Shown: piece after piece, positions 9,471-17,930 of the stretch
How positions within the stretch are numbered: the stretch's first letter is position 1
How the letters are laid out: the number at the start of each line of letters is the position of its first letter
NCBI RefSeq assembly: GCF_002951615.1
Contig: NZ_CP019062.1
Location: 2,852,001 to 2,916,000, forward strand
DNA: 64,000 nt
Source: Rahnella sikkimica
Lineage (GTDB): Bacteria; Pseudomonadota; Gammaproteobacteria; Enterobacterales; Enterobacteriaceae
Direction of reading: 5' to 3'
The notes under the pieces: model-generated
Seen by the model: only the letters and a program-made list of their open reading frames with translations
Databases searched by the model: none
What the model was told of the DNA's origin: nothing
Translations under genes and position numbers: made by a program

Positions 9471-10250
9471 TCAGAACATGACCTGTCCGCCGGTAATATT
9501 GATTGACTGGCCGGTGCAGTAGGACGCTTTATCGCTGGCGTAAAACAGCAGCATATCCAGCACATCCTGATAGTCACAACCGCGTTTGAGCGGCACTTTA
9601 TCAATATAATACTGTTCGACTTCGTCGGCCTGAATGCCGAGTTTTTTGGCGTACTGCGGCAATAACGACTGGAACATCGGCGATTTCAGCAGGTTTCCTA
9701 ACATCAGCGAATGGACGGTAATACCGTATTCCGCCAGATCCAGCGCCAGAGATTGCGTCAGCCCCACGCCGCCGAATTTCGCCGCGCTGTAACCGGCGTT
9801 GTGTTTGCTGCCCACTTTGCCGGATTTGGAGTTGATCTGGATGATACGACCCGGAATGCGGTCGCGGATCATCAGACGGGAAAACTCACGGGCACAAAGG
9901 AAATACCCGACCAGGTTCACCTGAAGGGAGAGATCAAAATCATTGAGGGCAAAGTCGGTAATCGGCGAGGCTTTCGCCATTCCGGCGCTGTAGACCAGCA
10001 AACTGACACCGCCAAAGGTCTGATCAACGGCCTTTGCCAACTGCTCAACGCTGCTTTCATTCGTAGCATCGACGACAAATCCAAATGCCCTTTCGTCTCC
10101 AAACTGCTGATTAATCTGCGCCGCAACCTCTGCGGCATTCTTTTCATTCAGATCTGCCACCGCAACCCGATATCCGGATTCAGCCAACCCCTGACAGAGA
10201 AATGCACCCAGCGTCTGACCACCGCCGATCACGACTGCAACCTGTTCCAT
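9471..10250 (-). CDS. srlD: Sorbitol-6-phosphate 2-dehydrogenase
   Basis: Oxidises sorbitol 6-phosphate to fructose 6-phosphate with NAD, feeding glycolysis. It is a 259-residue short-chain dehydrogenase: cofactor motif GGGQTLGAFLCQG near the N-terminus, Asp of VAVADLNE for NAD preference, YSAGMAKA (NNAG equivalent), catalytic Ser in INSKSG, and the catalytic YxxxK in YSAAK. The C-terminal INITGGQVMF is typical of SrlD. The fourth gene of the operon, 21 bp after srlB. Confidence 0.95.
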   Translation of the reverse strand: MEQVAVVIGGGQTLGAFLCQGLAESGYRVAVADLNEKNAAEVAAQINQQFGDERAFGFVVDATNESSVEQLAKAVDQTFGGVSLLVYSAGMAKASPITDFALNDFDLSLQVNLVGYFLCAREFSRLMIRDRIPGRIIQINSKSGKVGSKHNAGYSAAKFGGVGLTQSLALDLAEYGITVHSLMLGNLLKSPMFQSLLPQYAKKLGIQADEVEQYYIDKVPLKRGCDYQDVLDMLLFYASDKASYCTGQSINITGGQVMF

Positions 10251-10271
10251 AACTGACTCCTGACTTTAGTG

Positions 10272-10634
10272 TTAATCGATAAATTTCAATATGCTGCCCA
10301 GCGGAATGTCTTCGGGCGTCACGCCTTTTACATGCACGCAGCCGGGATATTCCGCCTCCGCGCTGCCGTCAAAACGCAGCGTGATATGCCCGAGTTCACG
10401 CAGGTTTTGCATGGCCACCTCACCGACGGCGGTCACCGGATAACAGACATCCGCCAGTTCCATGCAGGCTCCGCGATGCAGTTCCCCTTCGGTCTGGCCG
10501 TGCTGATGAATGAAGCAATAATCCTGAATATCAGCCGGTGCGCCTTCACGGAAGGTAATCAGCATCTGGTCGGATAACGCCTCGCGGGCAAAGTCGCCGA
10601 TATGCGTAATCGTGGTTTGATAGATAGTTTGCAT
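10272..10634 (-). CDS. srlB: PTS glucitol/sorbitol EIIA
   Basis: Cytosolic IIA component of the sorbitol phosphotransferase system, 120 residues, full length. It accepts phosphate from HPr on a His, most likely in the FIHQHG segment (about residues 42-47), and passes it to EIIB. The family features GDFAREAL, ELGHITLRF and GCVHVKG are present. It follows srlE after 9 bp. Confidence 0.94.
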   Translation of the reverse strand: MQTIYQTTITHIGDFAREALSDQMLITFREGAPADIQDYCFIHQHGQTEGELHRGACMELADVCYPVTAVGEVAMQNLRELGHITLRFDGSAEAEYPGCVHVKGVTPEDIPLGSILKFID

Positions 10635-10643
10635 GGTGGCTCC

Positions 10644-11624
10644 TTACTGATAGATAAAGGCGGACGCCGCCCAGGCGATAAGCACCGTCGGGGCACCGGT
10701 GAGGAAACGGCTGACCAGCACGGACGGCACACCAACGCGAACGGTCTCCTGTTTGGCTTCTGCCAGTGAAAGCCCGACCGGAATGAAGTCGCAGGCCGCC
10801 TGCGCGTTAATCGCAAAGAGCGCCGGTAAAGCCAGATGCGGGGGAATGTTACCCAACCCGATCTGAACACCCACCAGCACGCCGATCACCTGCGCGATCA
10901 CCGCGCCGGGGCCGAGGAAAGGAGACAACAGCGGGAAGGAACAAATCAGCGCCAGCATCACCAGCCCGACCGGGCTTTTCGCCAGCGGCGTCAGACCGTG
11001 CGCCACCAGATCGCCGAGGCCGGACGCCATGATGATGCCGATCAGCGCCGCCACGAAGGCCATAAACGGCAGGATCGTTTTGAGCACGGTATCAATGGTG
11101 TCGCGCCCCGCCTGGAACAGCACCGCGACGCCCGACCCCATGCCCATCCCGACTTTTGCCAGCAGTCCGTCACTTTGCTCGGTGATTTTTTTGGTGGTGT
11201 CGTAGTCGCGTCCCGCCGCTGCCGGCGCGGGTTTCGCATCCGCCGGAACGCGTTCAGCGCTGTCGAAAACAATGTCGTGTTCCCGCACGCCGGAGACATA
11301 AATATCTTCCGTAATAAACTGCGCCAGCGGGCCGGACTTGCCGGTCGAATGGATGTTCACGGTCGGGATCCGACGCTTCGGGTAAATACCGCAGCGCAGC
11401 GTTCCGCCGCAGTCGATCACTGCCACGCCGATTTCTTCTGCCGGAGGTTCGCCTTCTTTAAACCCATCGACGGTTTCCCAGCCGGTCAGCTCCGCCAGTT
11501 TGTCGACGATCTTCGGACGGGTGCCCGCCGTGATATACATAATTTTTTTGCCTGGCACGGCTTCAATCAGTAACGGACCGCCCCAGCCACCTTCACCCCG
11601 GTTAATTCGAATGGTAACGCTCAT
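10644..11624 (-). CDS. srlE: PTS glucitol/sorbitol EIIBC
   Basis: Membrane component with the phosphorylatable IIB domain and half of the transport domain, 326 residues. The N-terminal IIB part (about 1-120) has the active-site Cys in [19 protein letters not shown] linker rich in Ala and Pro (about 130-140) leads to a membrane part with several TM segments, including [17 protein letters not shown] and [20 protein letters not shown]. It works with SrlA (the other IIC half) and SrlB. It follows srlA after 14 bp. Confidence 0.95.
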   Translation of the reverse strand: MSVTIRINRGEGGWGGPLLIEAVPGKKIMYITAGTRPKIVDKLAELTGWETVDGFKEGEPPAEEIGVAVIDCGGTLRCGIYPKRRIPTVNIHSTGKSGPLAQFITEDIYVSGVREHDIVFDSAERVPADAKPAPAAAGRDYDTTKKITEQSDGLLAKVGMGMGSGVAVLFQAGRDTIDTVLKTILPFMAFVAALIGIIMASGLGDLVAHGLTPLAKSPVGLVMLALICSFPLLSPFLGPGAVIAQVIGVLVGVQIGLGNIPPHLALPALFAINAQAACDFIPVGLSLAEAKQETVRVGVPSVLVSRFLTGAPTVLIAWAASAFIYQ

Positions 11625-11638
11625 TTTCTGCTCCGCGT

Positions 11639-12187
11639 TTAAAGTTGAACCTGACGATCAAGCTGAATACCCATCTTGCGTTCGAAGATGCGCGTGGTGA
11701 GATCGGTCACCCAGCCCCGGAAGAAGTTGGTCACCATGCCGACCAGGAAATAGCTGACCGCCAGTGGCCCGAGCGGTAATCCCAACGTGGTCAGCCCGCT
11801 GGCCACGCCGAGATAAACGAACAGTTCGCCAGGGTTGATGTGCGGGAATAATCCGTTCATGGAATGGCAACTGTAGGAACCCGCCGCGTAGTAACTCGGC
11901 TTGTAGATTTCAGGCATGAAGCGTCCGAGACTCAGCGTCATCGGGTTACAAAATACAAATGTGCCGATGACCGGCAGCAGCAGATAACGCGAAACCGGAT
12001 TCCCGGCACAGCGCTGCGCCAGACGTTCGATCCTGCGCTGACCCACAAAAACGATCAGCGCATTCATGACCACCAGCAAACTGATTAAGAGCGGTAAAAT
12101 GCCGGTGACCATCCCGACAAAAACCTCTCCCCCTTTTTGAAACAGGCCGATAAACCACTCAGCACCGTGTGTAATCACTTCAATCAT
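11639..12187 (-). CDS. srlA: PTS glucitol/sorbitol EIIC
   Basis: Integral membrane permease subunit of the sorbitol PTS, 182 residues with four or five TM segments (for example [20 protein letters not shown] and [20 protein letters not shown]). It is full length relative to E. coli SrlA. First gene of the operon; AGGAGAACAAC precedes the ATG at 12187. The 5' region carries a strong inverted repeat and a CRP-like half site, consistent with catabolite-controlled, SrlR-repressed expression. Confidence 0.95.
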   Translation of the reverse strand: MIEVITHGAEWFIGLFQKGGEVFVGMVTGILPLLISLLVVMNALIVFVGQRRIERLAQRCAGNPVSRYLLLPVIGTFVFCNPMTLSLGRFMPEIYKPSYYAAGSYSCHSMNGLFPHINPGELFVYLGVASGLTTLGLPLGPLAVSYFLVGMVTNFFRGWVTDLTTRIFERKMGIQLDRQVQL

Positions 12188-12274
12188 GTTGTTCTCCTGT
12201 AGGAATACGTGGGCTTTAAGCTTTCATGTTTTGTCACTCCACGCTGAAAATATAATCATTATGAATTTATAATA

Positions 12275-12294
12275 ATTTTATATTGATCACATTT
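12275..12294 (-). promoter_or_regulatory. Candidate CRP site for srl operon
   Basis: On the minus strand AAATGTGATC is a perfect left half of the CRP consensus, followed by a poor right half (ATATAAAAT). It directly abuts and partly overlaps the SrlR-type palindrome, about 90 bp upstream of the srlA ATG. E. coli srl is CRP-dependent. Confidence 0.5.
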
Positions 12295-12316
12295 TGAAAG
12301 TTTTATCTTTCAAAAT
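12291..12316. promoter_or_regulatory. Inverted repeat, probable SrlR operator
   Basis: Perfect 10-base arms ATTTTGAAAG (12291-12300) and CTTTCAAAAT (12307-12316) separated by 6 bp, upstream of srlA and next to a CRP-like site. DeoR-family repressors bind such arms, and a nine-base part of the arm recurs before srlR. Confidence 0.6.
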
Positions 12317-12374
12317 GAAATATTAATATGCAAGTGTTAGCGGAAGAGAGAAAGGCGCGGGAATAGCAGGAGAG

Positions 12375-12408
12375 AAAAAGTGGCCCGGAGAAAAGTCTCC
12401 GGGCCACT
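12375..12408 (-). terminator. Intrinsic terminator after cueO
   Basis: Perfect 13-base arms AGTGGCCCGGAGA (12379-12391) and TCTCCGGGCCACT (12396-12408) with a 4-base loop; the minus-strand tail is TTTTCTC. It lies 40 bp after the cueO stop. Confidence 0.85.
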
Positions 12409-12447
12409 GATTTTTAGGGAATTACAGAAAGGAAATCAGAAAGAAGA

Positions 12448-14067
12448 CTACGCCGAAACCGTAAACCCGAGCATCATGCCGGTATCTTCGTGTTCCAGCA
12501 GATGACAATGCGCCATGTAAGCGTGCTGCTTATCCGCCAGATGATTGAAGCGGACGAGTACTTCGCTGCGGGCGCCTTCGACGCGGACAATATCTTTCCA
12601 GCCCTGACGGTGCGGCGCGACCGGCTGGCCGTTTTCAGAAAGAATGCGGAACTGCGTGCCGTGGATATGGAACGGATGCAGCATCATGTCGCCTTCGCCG
12701 GAAATCGTCCATTTCTCGTATTGCCCTTGTTTCACATCGAACGCAGGAACGTTCATGTCGTAGGCTTTGCCGTTGATTTTATTGCCCTGCATAAAATCAT
12801 AACTTCCGGACGCTGTGCCCCTGTCCATTCCGGCCATGCCGCCGTGGCCGTCATGACCTGAACCGGACATCCCCGGCATCGCCGCCATATCACTGTCCCC
12901 CATATCGCCGCCGCCGTGATCCATGCTCATTCCGGCCATTGCGTTATGCCCGTAGCGTTTCATCAGCGCGGCCATGCCCTGCTGATCAAGCTGCGGATCC
13001 ATCATCAGTTGCAGCCAGCGAGCAGGCAGATTATCGACAGAAACCAGCGCAGGCAGTTTAATCAGGGAATCCGGCAGCGAACCACCGCTTTGCGTGAGCG
13101 TCGGCTGAATGCGTAACACCGGCAACGGTTTATCGAACGGGGCCAGCGTCATGCCCATTTGTGTCACCGGCAATGTGACCAGATCAAACGCTTTACCGTC
13201 GCTGCAATCAATCAGCACTTCAAAACGTTCACCCATCAGCAACGGCAAATCGCTGACTTTCACCGGCTCGGCGAGAAAACCGCCGTCGCTGGCAATCACG
13301 TACATCGGCCGCTGGTCGCTGGTGGCGATGTGCAGCGAACGCGCATTGCAGCCGTTGAGCAGACGAAAACGCACCCAGCCGCGCGAAATACCGTGCTGCG
13401 GATAAATCGCGCCGTTAGTCAGCATGTGCTCGCCGAACCAGCCGACGGCGGCGGTCATCACGTCCATCTGGTAATCAATCTGTCCGGCGGCGTTGAGGCG
13501 TTTATCCTGCAAAATCACAGGAATATCATCTACGCCCCAGCGTTTCGGGATCTGTAATGCGTCGCTGCCTTCATCTTCAATCAGGACTAATCCGGCCAGC
13601 CCCATCGCCACCTGATAGCCGCTGGTCTGATGCGGATGCGGGTGGAACCAGCAGGTCGCGGCGGGCTGATCGAGCAGTAAACTCACGCTGCGACTCTGGC
13701 CGGGCGCGATAATTCCTTGCGGGCCGCCGTCCACATCACCGGGGATTTCCAGCCCGTGCCAGTGAACCGTGCTCGCCACGTCCAGATTGTTTTTGACCGT
13801 GACATTGAGCGGTTTGCCCCGCCGCACGCGCAGCGCTGGCCCCAGCAGATTGCCGTTCACGCCCCAGGTTTGTGTATTCACGCCGGGCAGAAACTGGCTC
13901 TGGCCGCGTTGCAGGGAAAGCGAAATCGCGCTGCGGGCATCCGGTTCAAGCAGTGCGGGAATGGGCAACGCCGGGCGGTCATCTGCCAGCGCAAAGCGGC
14001 TCCAGCCGGGTAACGTGCTGGCGGCACCCAAAAGCGTTGTCCACTTCACGAAATCGCGACGGTTCAT
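12448..14067 (-). CDS. cueO: Multicopper oxidase CueO, Tat-exported
   Basis: Periplasmic cuprous oxidase giving copper tolerance, 539 residues. A twin-arginine signal peptide (MNRRDFVKW, cleavage near residue 28) indicates export folded with copper. Copper ligands are seen in TVHWHG (about 102-104), [15 protein letters not shown] and the C-terminal [14 protein letters not shown] Met/His-rich insert (about 365-415, repeated Met-Asp-His-Gly) matches the CueO copper-binding loop. The ATG at 14067 is chosen over a 31-codon extension because it begins the Tat signal and follows AAGGACT. The promoter has a CueR operator. In E. coli gcd separates hpt and cueO; here the srl operon does. Confidence 0.96.
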   Translation of the reverse strand: MNRRDFVKWTTLLGAASTLPGWSRFALADDRPALPIPALLEPDARSAISLSLQRGQSQFLPGVNTQTWGVNGNLLGPALRVRRGKPLNVTVKNNLDVASTVHWHGLEIPGDVDGGPQGIIAPGQSRSVSLLLDQPAATCWFHPHPHQTSGYQVAMGLAGLVLIEDEGSDALQIPKRWGVDDIPVILQDKRLNAAGQIDYQMDVMTAAVGWFGEHMLTNGAIYPQHGISRGWVRFRLLNGCNARSLHIATSDQRPMYVIASDGGFLAEPVKVSDLPLLMGERFEVLIDCSDGKAFDLVTLPVTQMGMTLAPFDKPLPVLRIQPTLTQSGGSLPDSLIKLPALVSVDNLPARWLQLMMDPQLDQQGMAALMKRYGHNAMAGMSMDHGGGDMGDSDMAAMPGMSGSGHDGHGGMAGMDRGTASGSYDFMQGNKINGKAYDMNVPAFDVKQGQYEKWTISGEGDMMLHPFHIHGTQFRILSENGQPVAPHRQGWKDIVRVEGARSEVLVRFNHLADKQHAYMAHCHLLEHEDTGMMLGFTVSA

Positions 14068-14129
14068 GTTCAGTCCTTGTGATGGGAAATTGTCAGACGA
14101 ACGGCATAAAACTGCCATAATAGTACGAC

Positions 14130-14160
14130 AGCCTAAACCCTCCACTAAGGGGAAGGTCAA
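14130..14160 (-). promoter_or_regulatory. CueR-type promoter of cueO
   Basis: On the minus strand TTGACC (14160-14155) and TAGGCT (14135-14130) are separated by 19 bp, the stretched spacer typical of MerR-family promoters. The spacer holds the dyad ACCTTCCCC-N3-GTGGAGGGT (CCTTCC / GGAGGG arms), which closely resembles E. coli copA and cueO operators. Copper-bound CueR would untwist it and activate cueO. The transcript would begin about 55 bp before the ATG. Confidence 0.88.
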
Positions 14161-14279
14161 GTGGCGGGCGCGCAGAAAAGAAATTTGGTGCCACTCATCG
14201 CAAATATGATAACGTCATTTCGATTCTCTTTGAGCCAGGTCTTTCTAATCTTTCAATCTAAAAGAACAAGAACACTTCC

Positions 14280-14627
14280 ATGAAAAGAACAACATTGTGT
14301 TTGCTGTTACTGTCGCTGCTCGGCTTCTCCTCCGCCAGCCAGGCGTTGAGTGAGTCAGAAGCGGAAGATCTGGCGGATCTGACCGCAGTCTTCGTTTATT
14401 TGAAAAATAATTGCGGCTATGAACAACTGCCGAATACCCAGATCAAACGGGCGATCGTCTTTTTCGCGCAGCAAAACCGCTGGGATCTGAGCAATTACAG
14501 CAGCTTCAATATGCAGGCGATGGGCGAAGACAGCTATCGTGACCTGAGCGGCATCGCCGTGCCGAAACCGACCAAATGCAAATCTCTGGCACGCGATTCA
14601 CTGAGTCTGCTGGCCTACACCAACTAA
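14280..14627 (+). CDS. yacC: YacC, PulS/OutS-like secreted protein
   Basis: Small exported protein of 115 residues related to pilotins of type II secretion (PulS/OutS family). A signal peptide spans about residues 1-22 (cleavage after SQA). The mature helical domain has two Cys (45 and 100) placed to form the family's disulfide, and the segments AIVFFAQQNRWDLSNY and GEDSYRDLSGI are conserved with E. coli YacC. There is no lipobox, so it is probably soluble in the periplasm, unlike lipoprotein pilotins. No secretin gene is near it. Function unknown. Confidence 0.9.
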   Translation: MKRTTLCLLLLSLLGFSSASQALSESEAEDLADLTAVFVYLKNNCGYEQLPNTQIKRAIVFFAQQNRWDLSNYSSFNMQAMGEDSYRDLSGIAVPKPTKCKSLARDSLSLLAYTN

Positions 14628-14642
14628 ATTCCTCTCTGTTTT

Positions 14643-14666
14643 GCTCCGTCAATCTGATGCCGGAGC
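14643..14666 (+). terminator. Weak hairpin between yacC and speE
   Basis: GCTCCG (14643-14648) and CGGAGC (14661-14666) with a 12-base loop, followed by GTTTCATTT. Plausible but weak terminator of yacC. Confidence 0.4.
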
Positions 14667-14820
14667 GTTTCATTTCCCCTCCCCGGATCCGCGTCACACC
14701 TCACTCAGCTACAATTAAGCTAATTTTATCTGTTTGAAATTCAACCGTGCATGCACAGGCAGAGTTAGCTATCATGTGCGACCATTTTTATGGCTGCGAA
14801 TGCTCAGGAGAAACAACGAC

Positions 14821-15696
14821 ATGTCCCGGAACTCGTCACCCAAAGAAATATGGTATGAGACGCTGCACGCCCATTTTGGCCAGTATTTTAGCGTCGATAA
14901 AGAGTTGTACCGTGAGAAAACTGAACACCAGGATCTGGTGATTTTTGAGAATGCGGCGCTGGGCCGCGTGATGGCGCTCGACGGCGTGGTGCAAACCACC
15001 GAACGTGATGAATTCATTTATCACGAGATGCTGACGCACGTTCCGTTACTGGCGCACGGCGATGCCAAAAAAGTGCTGATTATCGGCGGTGGCGACGGCG
15101 GAATGCTGCGTGAAGTCTGCCGTCATAAAGGCGTGGAATCGGTCACGATGGTGGAAATTGATGCCGGCGTGGTGGAATTTTGCCGCCAGTATCTGCCCAA
15201 TCATAATGCCGGTGCTTACGATGATGCCCGTTTCAATCTGGTGATTGAAGACGGCGTGAATTTCGTGAATCAGACCTCTGAAACGTTTGATGTGATCATC
15301 TCCGACTGCACCGATCCGATCGGTCCGGGAGAAAGCCTGTTCACCTCCGCTTTCTACGAAGGTTGTGCGCGTTGCCTGAAACCGGGTGGCATTTTCGTGG
15401 CGCAAAACGGCGTCTGCTTCCTTCAGCAGGATGAAGCGGTCAACAGCCACACCAAACTGAGCCACTATTTCAGTGATGTCAGTTTCTATCAGGCCGCGAT
15501 CCCGACCTATTACGGCGGCATCATGACCTTCGCCTGGGCGACCAACAACCCGGCTTACCGCCAGATCGACAGCCAAACCTTGCAGGCACGCTTCGACGCT
15601 GCTGGCATTACCTGTCGTTATTACAATCCGGCGATTCATCACGGCAGCTTTGCCCTGCCGCAGTATTTACTGAATGCCCTGTCAGCCACGCGCTGA
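14821..15696 (+). CDS. speE: Spermidine synthase
   Basis: Transfers an aminopropyl group from decarboxylated S-adenosylmethionine to putrescine. It has 291 residues, close to E. coli SpeE (288). The glycine-rich cofactor motif is [13 protein letters not shown], the acidic residue after beta-2 is in [10 protein letters not shown], and the catalytic Asp is in [13 protein letters not shown]. The start is the ATG at 14821 after CAGGAGA; longer in-frame extensions lack homology. speD follows after 28 bp and makes the decarboxylated SAM that SpeE uses. Confidence 0.96.
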   Translation: MSRNSSPKEIWYETLHAHFGQYFSVDKELYREKTEHQDLVIFENAALGRVMALDGVVQTTERDEFIYHEMLTHVPLLAHGDAKKVLIIGGGDGGMLREVCRHKGVESVTMVEIDAGVVEFCRQYLPNHNAGAYDDARFNLVIEDGVNFVNQTSETFDVIISDCTDPIGPGESLFTSAFYEGCARCLKPGGIFVAQNGVCFLQQDEAVNSHTKLSHYFSDVSFYQAAIPTYYGGIMTFAWATNNPAYRQIDSQTLQARFDAAGITCRYYNPAIHHGSFALPQYLLNALSATR

Positions 15697-15724
15697 TACC
15701 GCATCCGTAAGGAGGTGAACTAAA

Positions 15725-16519
15725 TTGCAAAAACTGAAACTGCATGGCTTCAATAACCTGACCAAAAGCCTGAGTTTTTGTATCTACGATATCTGCTACG
15801 CCAAAAGCGCAGCCGATCGTGACGGCTATATTGCCTACATTGACAAAGAATATAACGCCAACCGCTTAACCGAGATCCTCACCGAAACCTGTTCGATTAT
15901 CGGTGCAAACATTCTTAACGTTGCGCGGCAGGATTACGAACCACAGGGCGCAAGCGTCACGATTTTAGTGAGCGAAGAGCCGATTGACCCCAGTGATGTC
16001 GATACCACCGAGCATCCGGGCCCGCTGCCCCATTCCGTGGTCGCGCATCTCGATAAAAGCCACATCTGCGTGCACACCTACCCGGAAAGTCATCCTGAAG
16101 GCGGCCTGTGTACGTTCCGCGCCGACATCGAAGTGTCCACCTGCGGTGTGATTTCACCGCTGAAAGCGCTGAACTACCTCATCCACCAGCTGGAATCTGA
16201 CATCGTCACCATCGATTACCGCGTTCGCGGTTTTACCCGTGACGTGAACGGCGTGAAGCACTACATCGATCATTCCATCAATTCGATTCAGAACTTTATG
16301 TCGCAGGACATGAAAGGGCTGTACAAGATGATGGACGTGAATGTGTATCAGGAAAATATCTTCCATACCAAGATGTTACTGAAAGAATTCGATCTGAAGC
16401 ATTACCTGTTTAATGCCAATCCGGAAGAACTGAGCGAGCAGGAACGCAAGGAAATCACCGACCTGCTGTACAAAGAAATGCAGGAAATCTACTACGGCCG
16501 GAATCTCCCTGCCGTCTGA
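15725..16519 (+). CDS. speD: S-adenosylmethionine decarboxylase proenzyme
   Basis: Pyruvoyl enzyme making decarboxylated SAM for spermidine synthesis, 264 residues. Self-cleavage occurs between Lys and Ser in [20 protein letters not shown] (Ser112 region), and the Ser becomes pyruvoyl. The sequence is nearly identical to E. coli SpeD. The start codon is TTG at 15725, as in E. coli, supported by a near-perfect AAGGAGGTGA eleven bases or so upstream; there is no ATG option matching the family N-terminus. A strong terminator follows. Confidence 0.96.
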   Translation: MQKLKLHGFNNLTKSLSFCIYDICYAKSAADRDGYIAYIDKEYNANRLTEILTETCSIIGANILNVARQDYEPQGASVTILVSEEPIDPSDVDTTEHPGPLPHSVVAHLDKSHICVHTYPESHPEGGLCTFRADIEVSTCGVISPLKALNYLIHQLESDIVTIDYRVRGFTRDVNGVKHYIDHSINSIQNFMSQDMKGLYKMMDVNVYQENIFHTKMLLKEFDLKHYLFNANPEELSEQERKEITDLLYKEMQEIYYGRNLPAV

Positions 16520-16538
16520 TCGGCGCATCAAATAAAAG

Positions 16539-16570
16539 GCCGGGCATCGCAGGATGTCCGGCTTTTTTTT
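16539..16570 (+). terminator. Intrinsic terminator after speED
   Basis: GCCGGGCATC (16539-16548) and GATGTCCGGC (16553-16562) with a 4-base loop and a run of eight T residues. One G-T wobble in the stem. Confidence 0.9.
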
Positions 16571-16953
16571 CGTTTTATGATAAGCCATATTAACCCTGTT
16601 AAATAAAGGGATCAGAAACTCAATAAGCATTACTTAAGTAAAATATATTTGCCGGTTTGAAAACCGGCTATACTCCTTAAGACAAATTGATATTTAAACA
16701 CCAACAAAATCCTTATTAAAGTAAAATTATCCGATCAAAGATCTGCAAATTAAGTCAAATTACAAAACTAATATACAAGCTATAAATCAAATCAATCTTA
16801 TATATCTCCGTTAATTTGACTTAGCACAGATCAAAAGATCGCTTTTTTCCTAAAAATCGATAAATTCCTTTATCTATCCCGCCCCGACCTTTAGCATCGC
16901 CCTATTGCTTACTAAGCAACCAGCTCCATCCACCTGCAAGTAGAAATAAGATA
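16571..16953. other. AT-rich intergenic region before orphan OM gene
   Basis: About 380 bp with no convincing reading frame. It contains a perfect 8-base hairpin GCCGGTTT-GA-AAACCGGC (16651-16668) without a T tail, and a long imperfect inverted repeat (16732-16841, listed separately). Base composition is much more AT-rich than the flanking genes, consistent with an H-NS-type silenced or horizontally acquired promoter region; that reading is inference. Confidence 0.6.
16732..16848. repeat. Long inverted repeat with four GATC sites and T run
   Basis: Left side: CGATC (16732-16736), GATCTG (16740-16745), TAAGTCAAATTA (16751-16762). Right side in mirrored order: TAATTTGACTTA (16812-16823), CAGATC (16827-16832), GATCG (16837-16841), then TTTTTT at 16843-16848. 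The 12-base arms are perfect and the loop is 49 nt. Two GATC sites sit in each arm. It can fold as a long terminator-like hairpin about 105 bp before the orphan outer-membrane gene. Confidence 0.6.
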
Positions 16954-17829
16954 ATGACAATGAGTAAATTAAAGACCGTATCCAGCCTGCTGGTCACGAG
17001 TTCTTTATTGGTTTCCGGGGTTTCCCGGGCCGGGGAAAGTTTGTTAAGCAATAATACTGAAGGGATGCGGCACTATGTCAGTTATGGTGCTGAATATTAT
17101 AAGTGGGACGAATCCGTCGATAATATGGACGGTAAATATGTTGCTGAACATGGCCCGCGCCTGCGCGTTAATTTCGGATCCAATAATTATCTCGATGCCA
17201 GAGAAGGTTTATTAAAAGCCTGGGACATGAGTGTTATGTTCGGGATCGTTAACTACAAAGGCAGTACTCTGGACGATCAGGCCAATGTGCCGAACGGATC
17301 GCTTAAGGGGAAAACCTATTACACCGGCTACAGTGCGGACATGACGCGCGGTTACCGTTACCGGGCGTCAGAGAGCGTTTCTTTCGATGTGAAAGGTGCG
17401 CTTGGCGGCCAGGTCTGGTTGCGTAACATCCGCTCTGACAATGTCTATATCGCCAGCGAAGATCGAACGCGACGCTACACCGCCGTCGAAGTGTCGTTGC
17501 AGCCCTATGCCAAAGCGTCTCTGGGCGCAAACTGGCAACTGACGGCTGATTCACGGCTAAGTCTGGAAGGCGGCGCGCTGTATCCGATTAAGACCTGGAC
17601 ACACAGCAACCAGGGCGCAGTCTGGCTGGAGCCGAAATCAAAACTTTCGCCGTTTACCAGCCTGACCTGGAATATCAACGACGACGTCTTTGTTAAAGCC
17701 AGCTACGTGCATCAGAAATACGGCAAATCGGACGAGAAAAAGGGCGACCTGAACGGAAGCACCGTGGGCTATTACCAGCCTGCGACCACCACGTCCACAC
17801 TCGGTCTCGAAGTCGGTTTCTACTTTTAA
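16954..17829 (+). CDS. Orphan outer-membrane beta-barrel protein
   Basis: A 291-residue protein not recognised as any named family. A Sec signal peptide spans residues 1-26 (VSRA, then GESLL). The mature part is rich in alternating polar and hydrophobic or aromatic segments such as MRHYVSYGAEYYKW, WDMSVMFGIVNYKG, AVEVSLQPYAKASLG and VFVKASYVHQKYG, enough for roughly 10-12 strands. It ends LGLEVGFYF, a classic C-terminal BAM signal with terminal Phe. I infer an outer-membrane barrel of about 265 residues, perhaps porin- or autotransporter-barrel-like, without a passenger. Start choice is between 16954 and the ATG two codons later; the ribosome-binding site is weak. It is inserted between speD and yacL relative to E. 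coli. Confidence 0.75.
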   Translation: MTMSKLKTVSSLLVTSSLLVSGVSRAGESLLSNNTEGMRHYVSYGAEYYKWDESVDNMDGKYVAEHGPRLRVNFGSNNYLDAREGLLKAWDMSVMFGIVNYKGSTLDDQANVPNGSLKGKTYYTGYSADMTRGYRYRASESVSFDVKGALGGQVWLRNIRSDNVYIASEDRTRRYTAVEVSLQPYAKASLGANWQLTADSRLSLEGGALYPIKTWTHSNQGAVWLEPKSKLSPFTSLTWNINDDVFVKASYVHQKYGKSDEKKGDLNGSTVGYYQPATTTSTLGLEVGFYF

Positions 17830-17856
17830 TGCATTCTCCTAAAGAACCGGTTAAGT

Positions 17857-17889
17857 CGATTGTTGCGGTTTCCACCAACGCAACAATCG
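17857..17889 (+). terminator. Hairpin after orphan OM gene
   Basis: Perfect 11-base arms CGATTGTTGCG (17857-17867) and CGCAACAATCG (17879-17889) with an 11-base loop, followed by CTTATCTTTAA. It separates the outer-membrane gene from the yddG-like gene, so the two are probably not one transcript. Confidence 0.6.
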
Positions 17890-17930
17890 CTTATCTTTAA
17901 AGCCTTCTTCTTCTGAGGCTTTCCTTCCCA

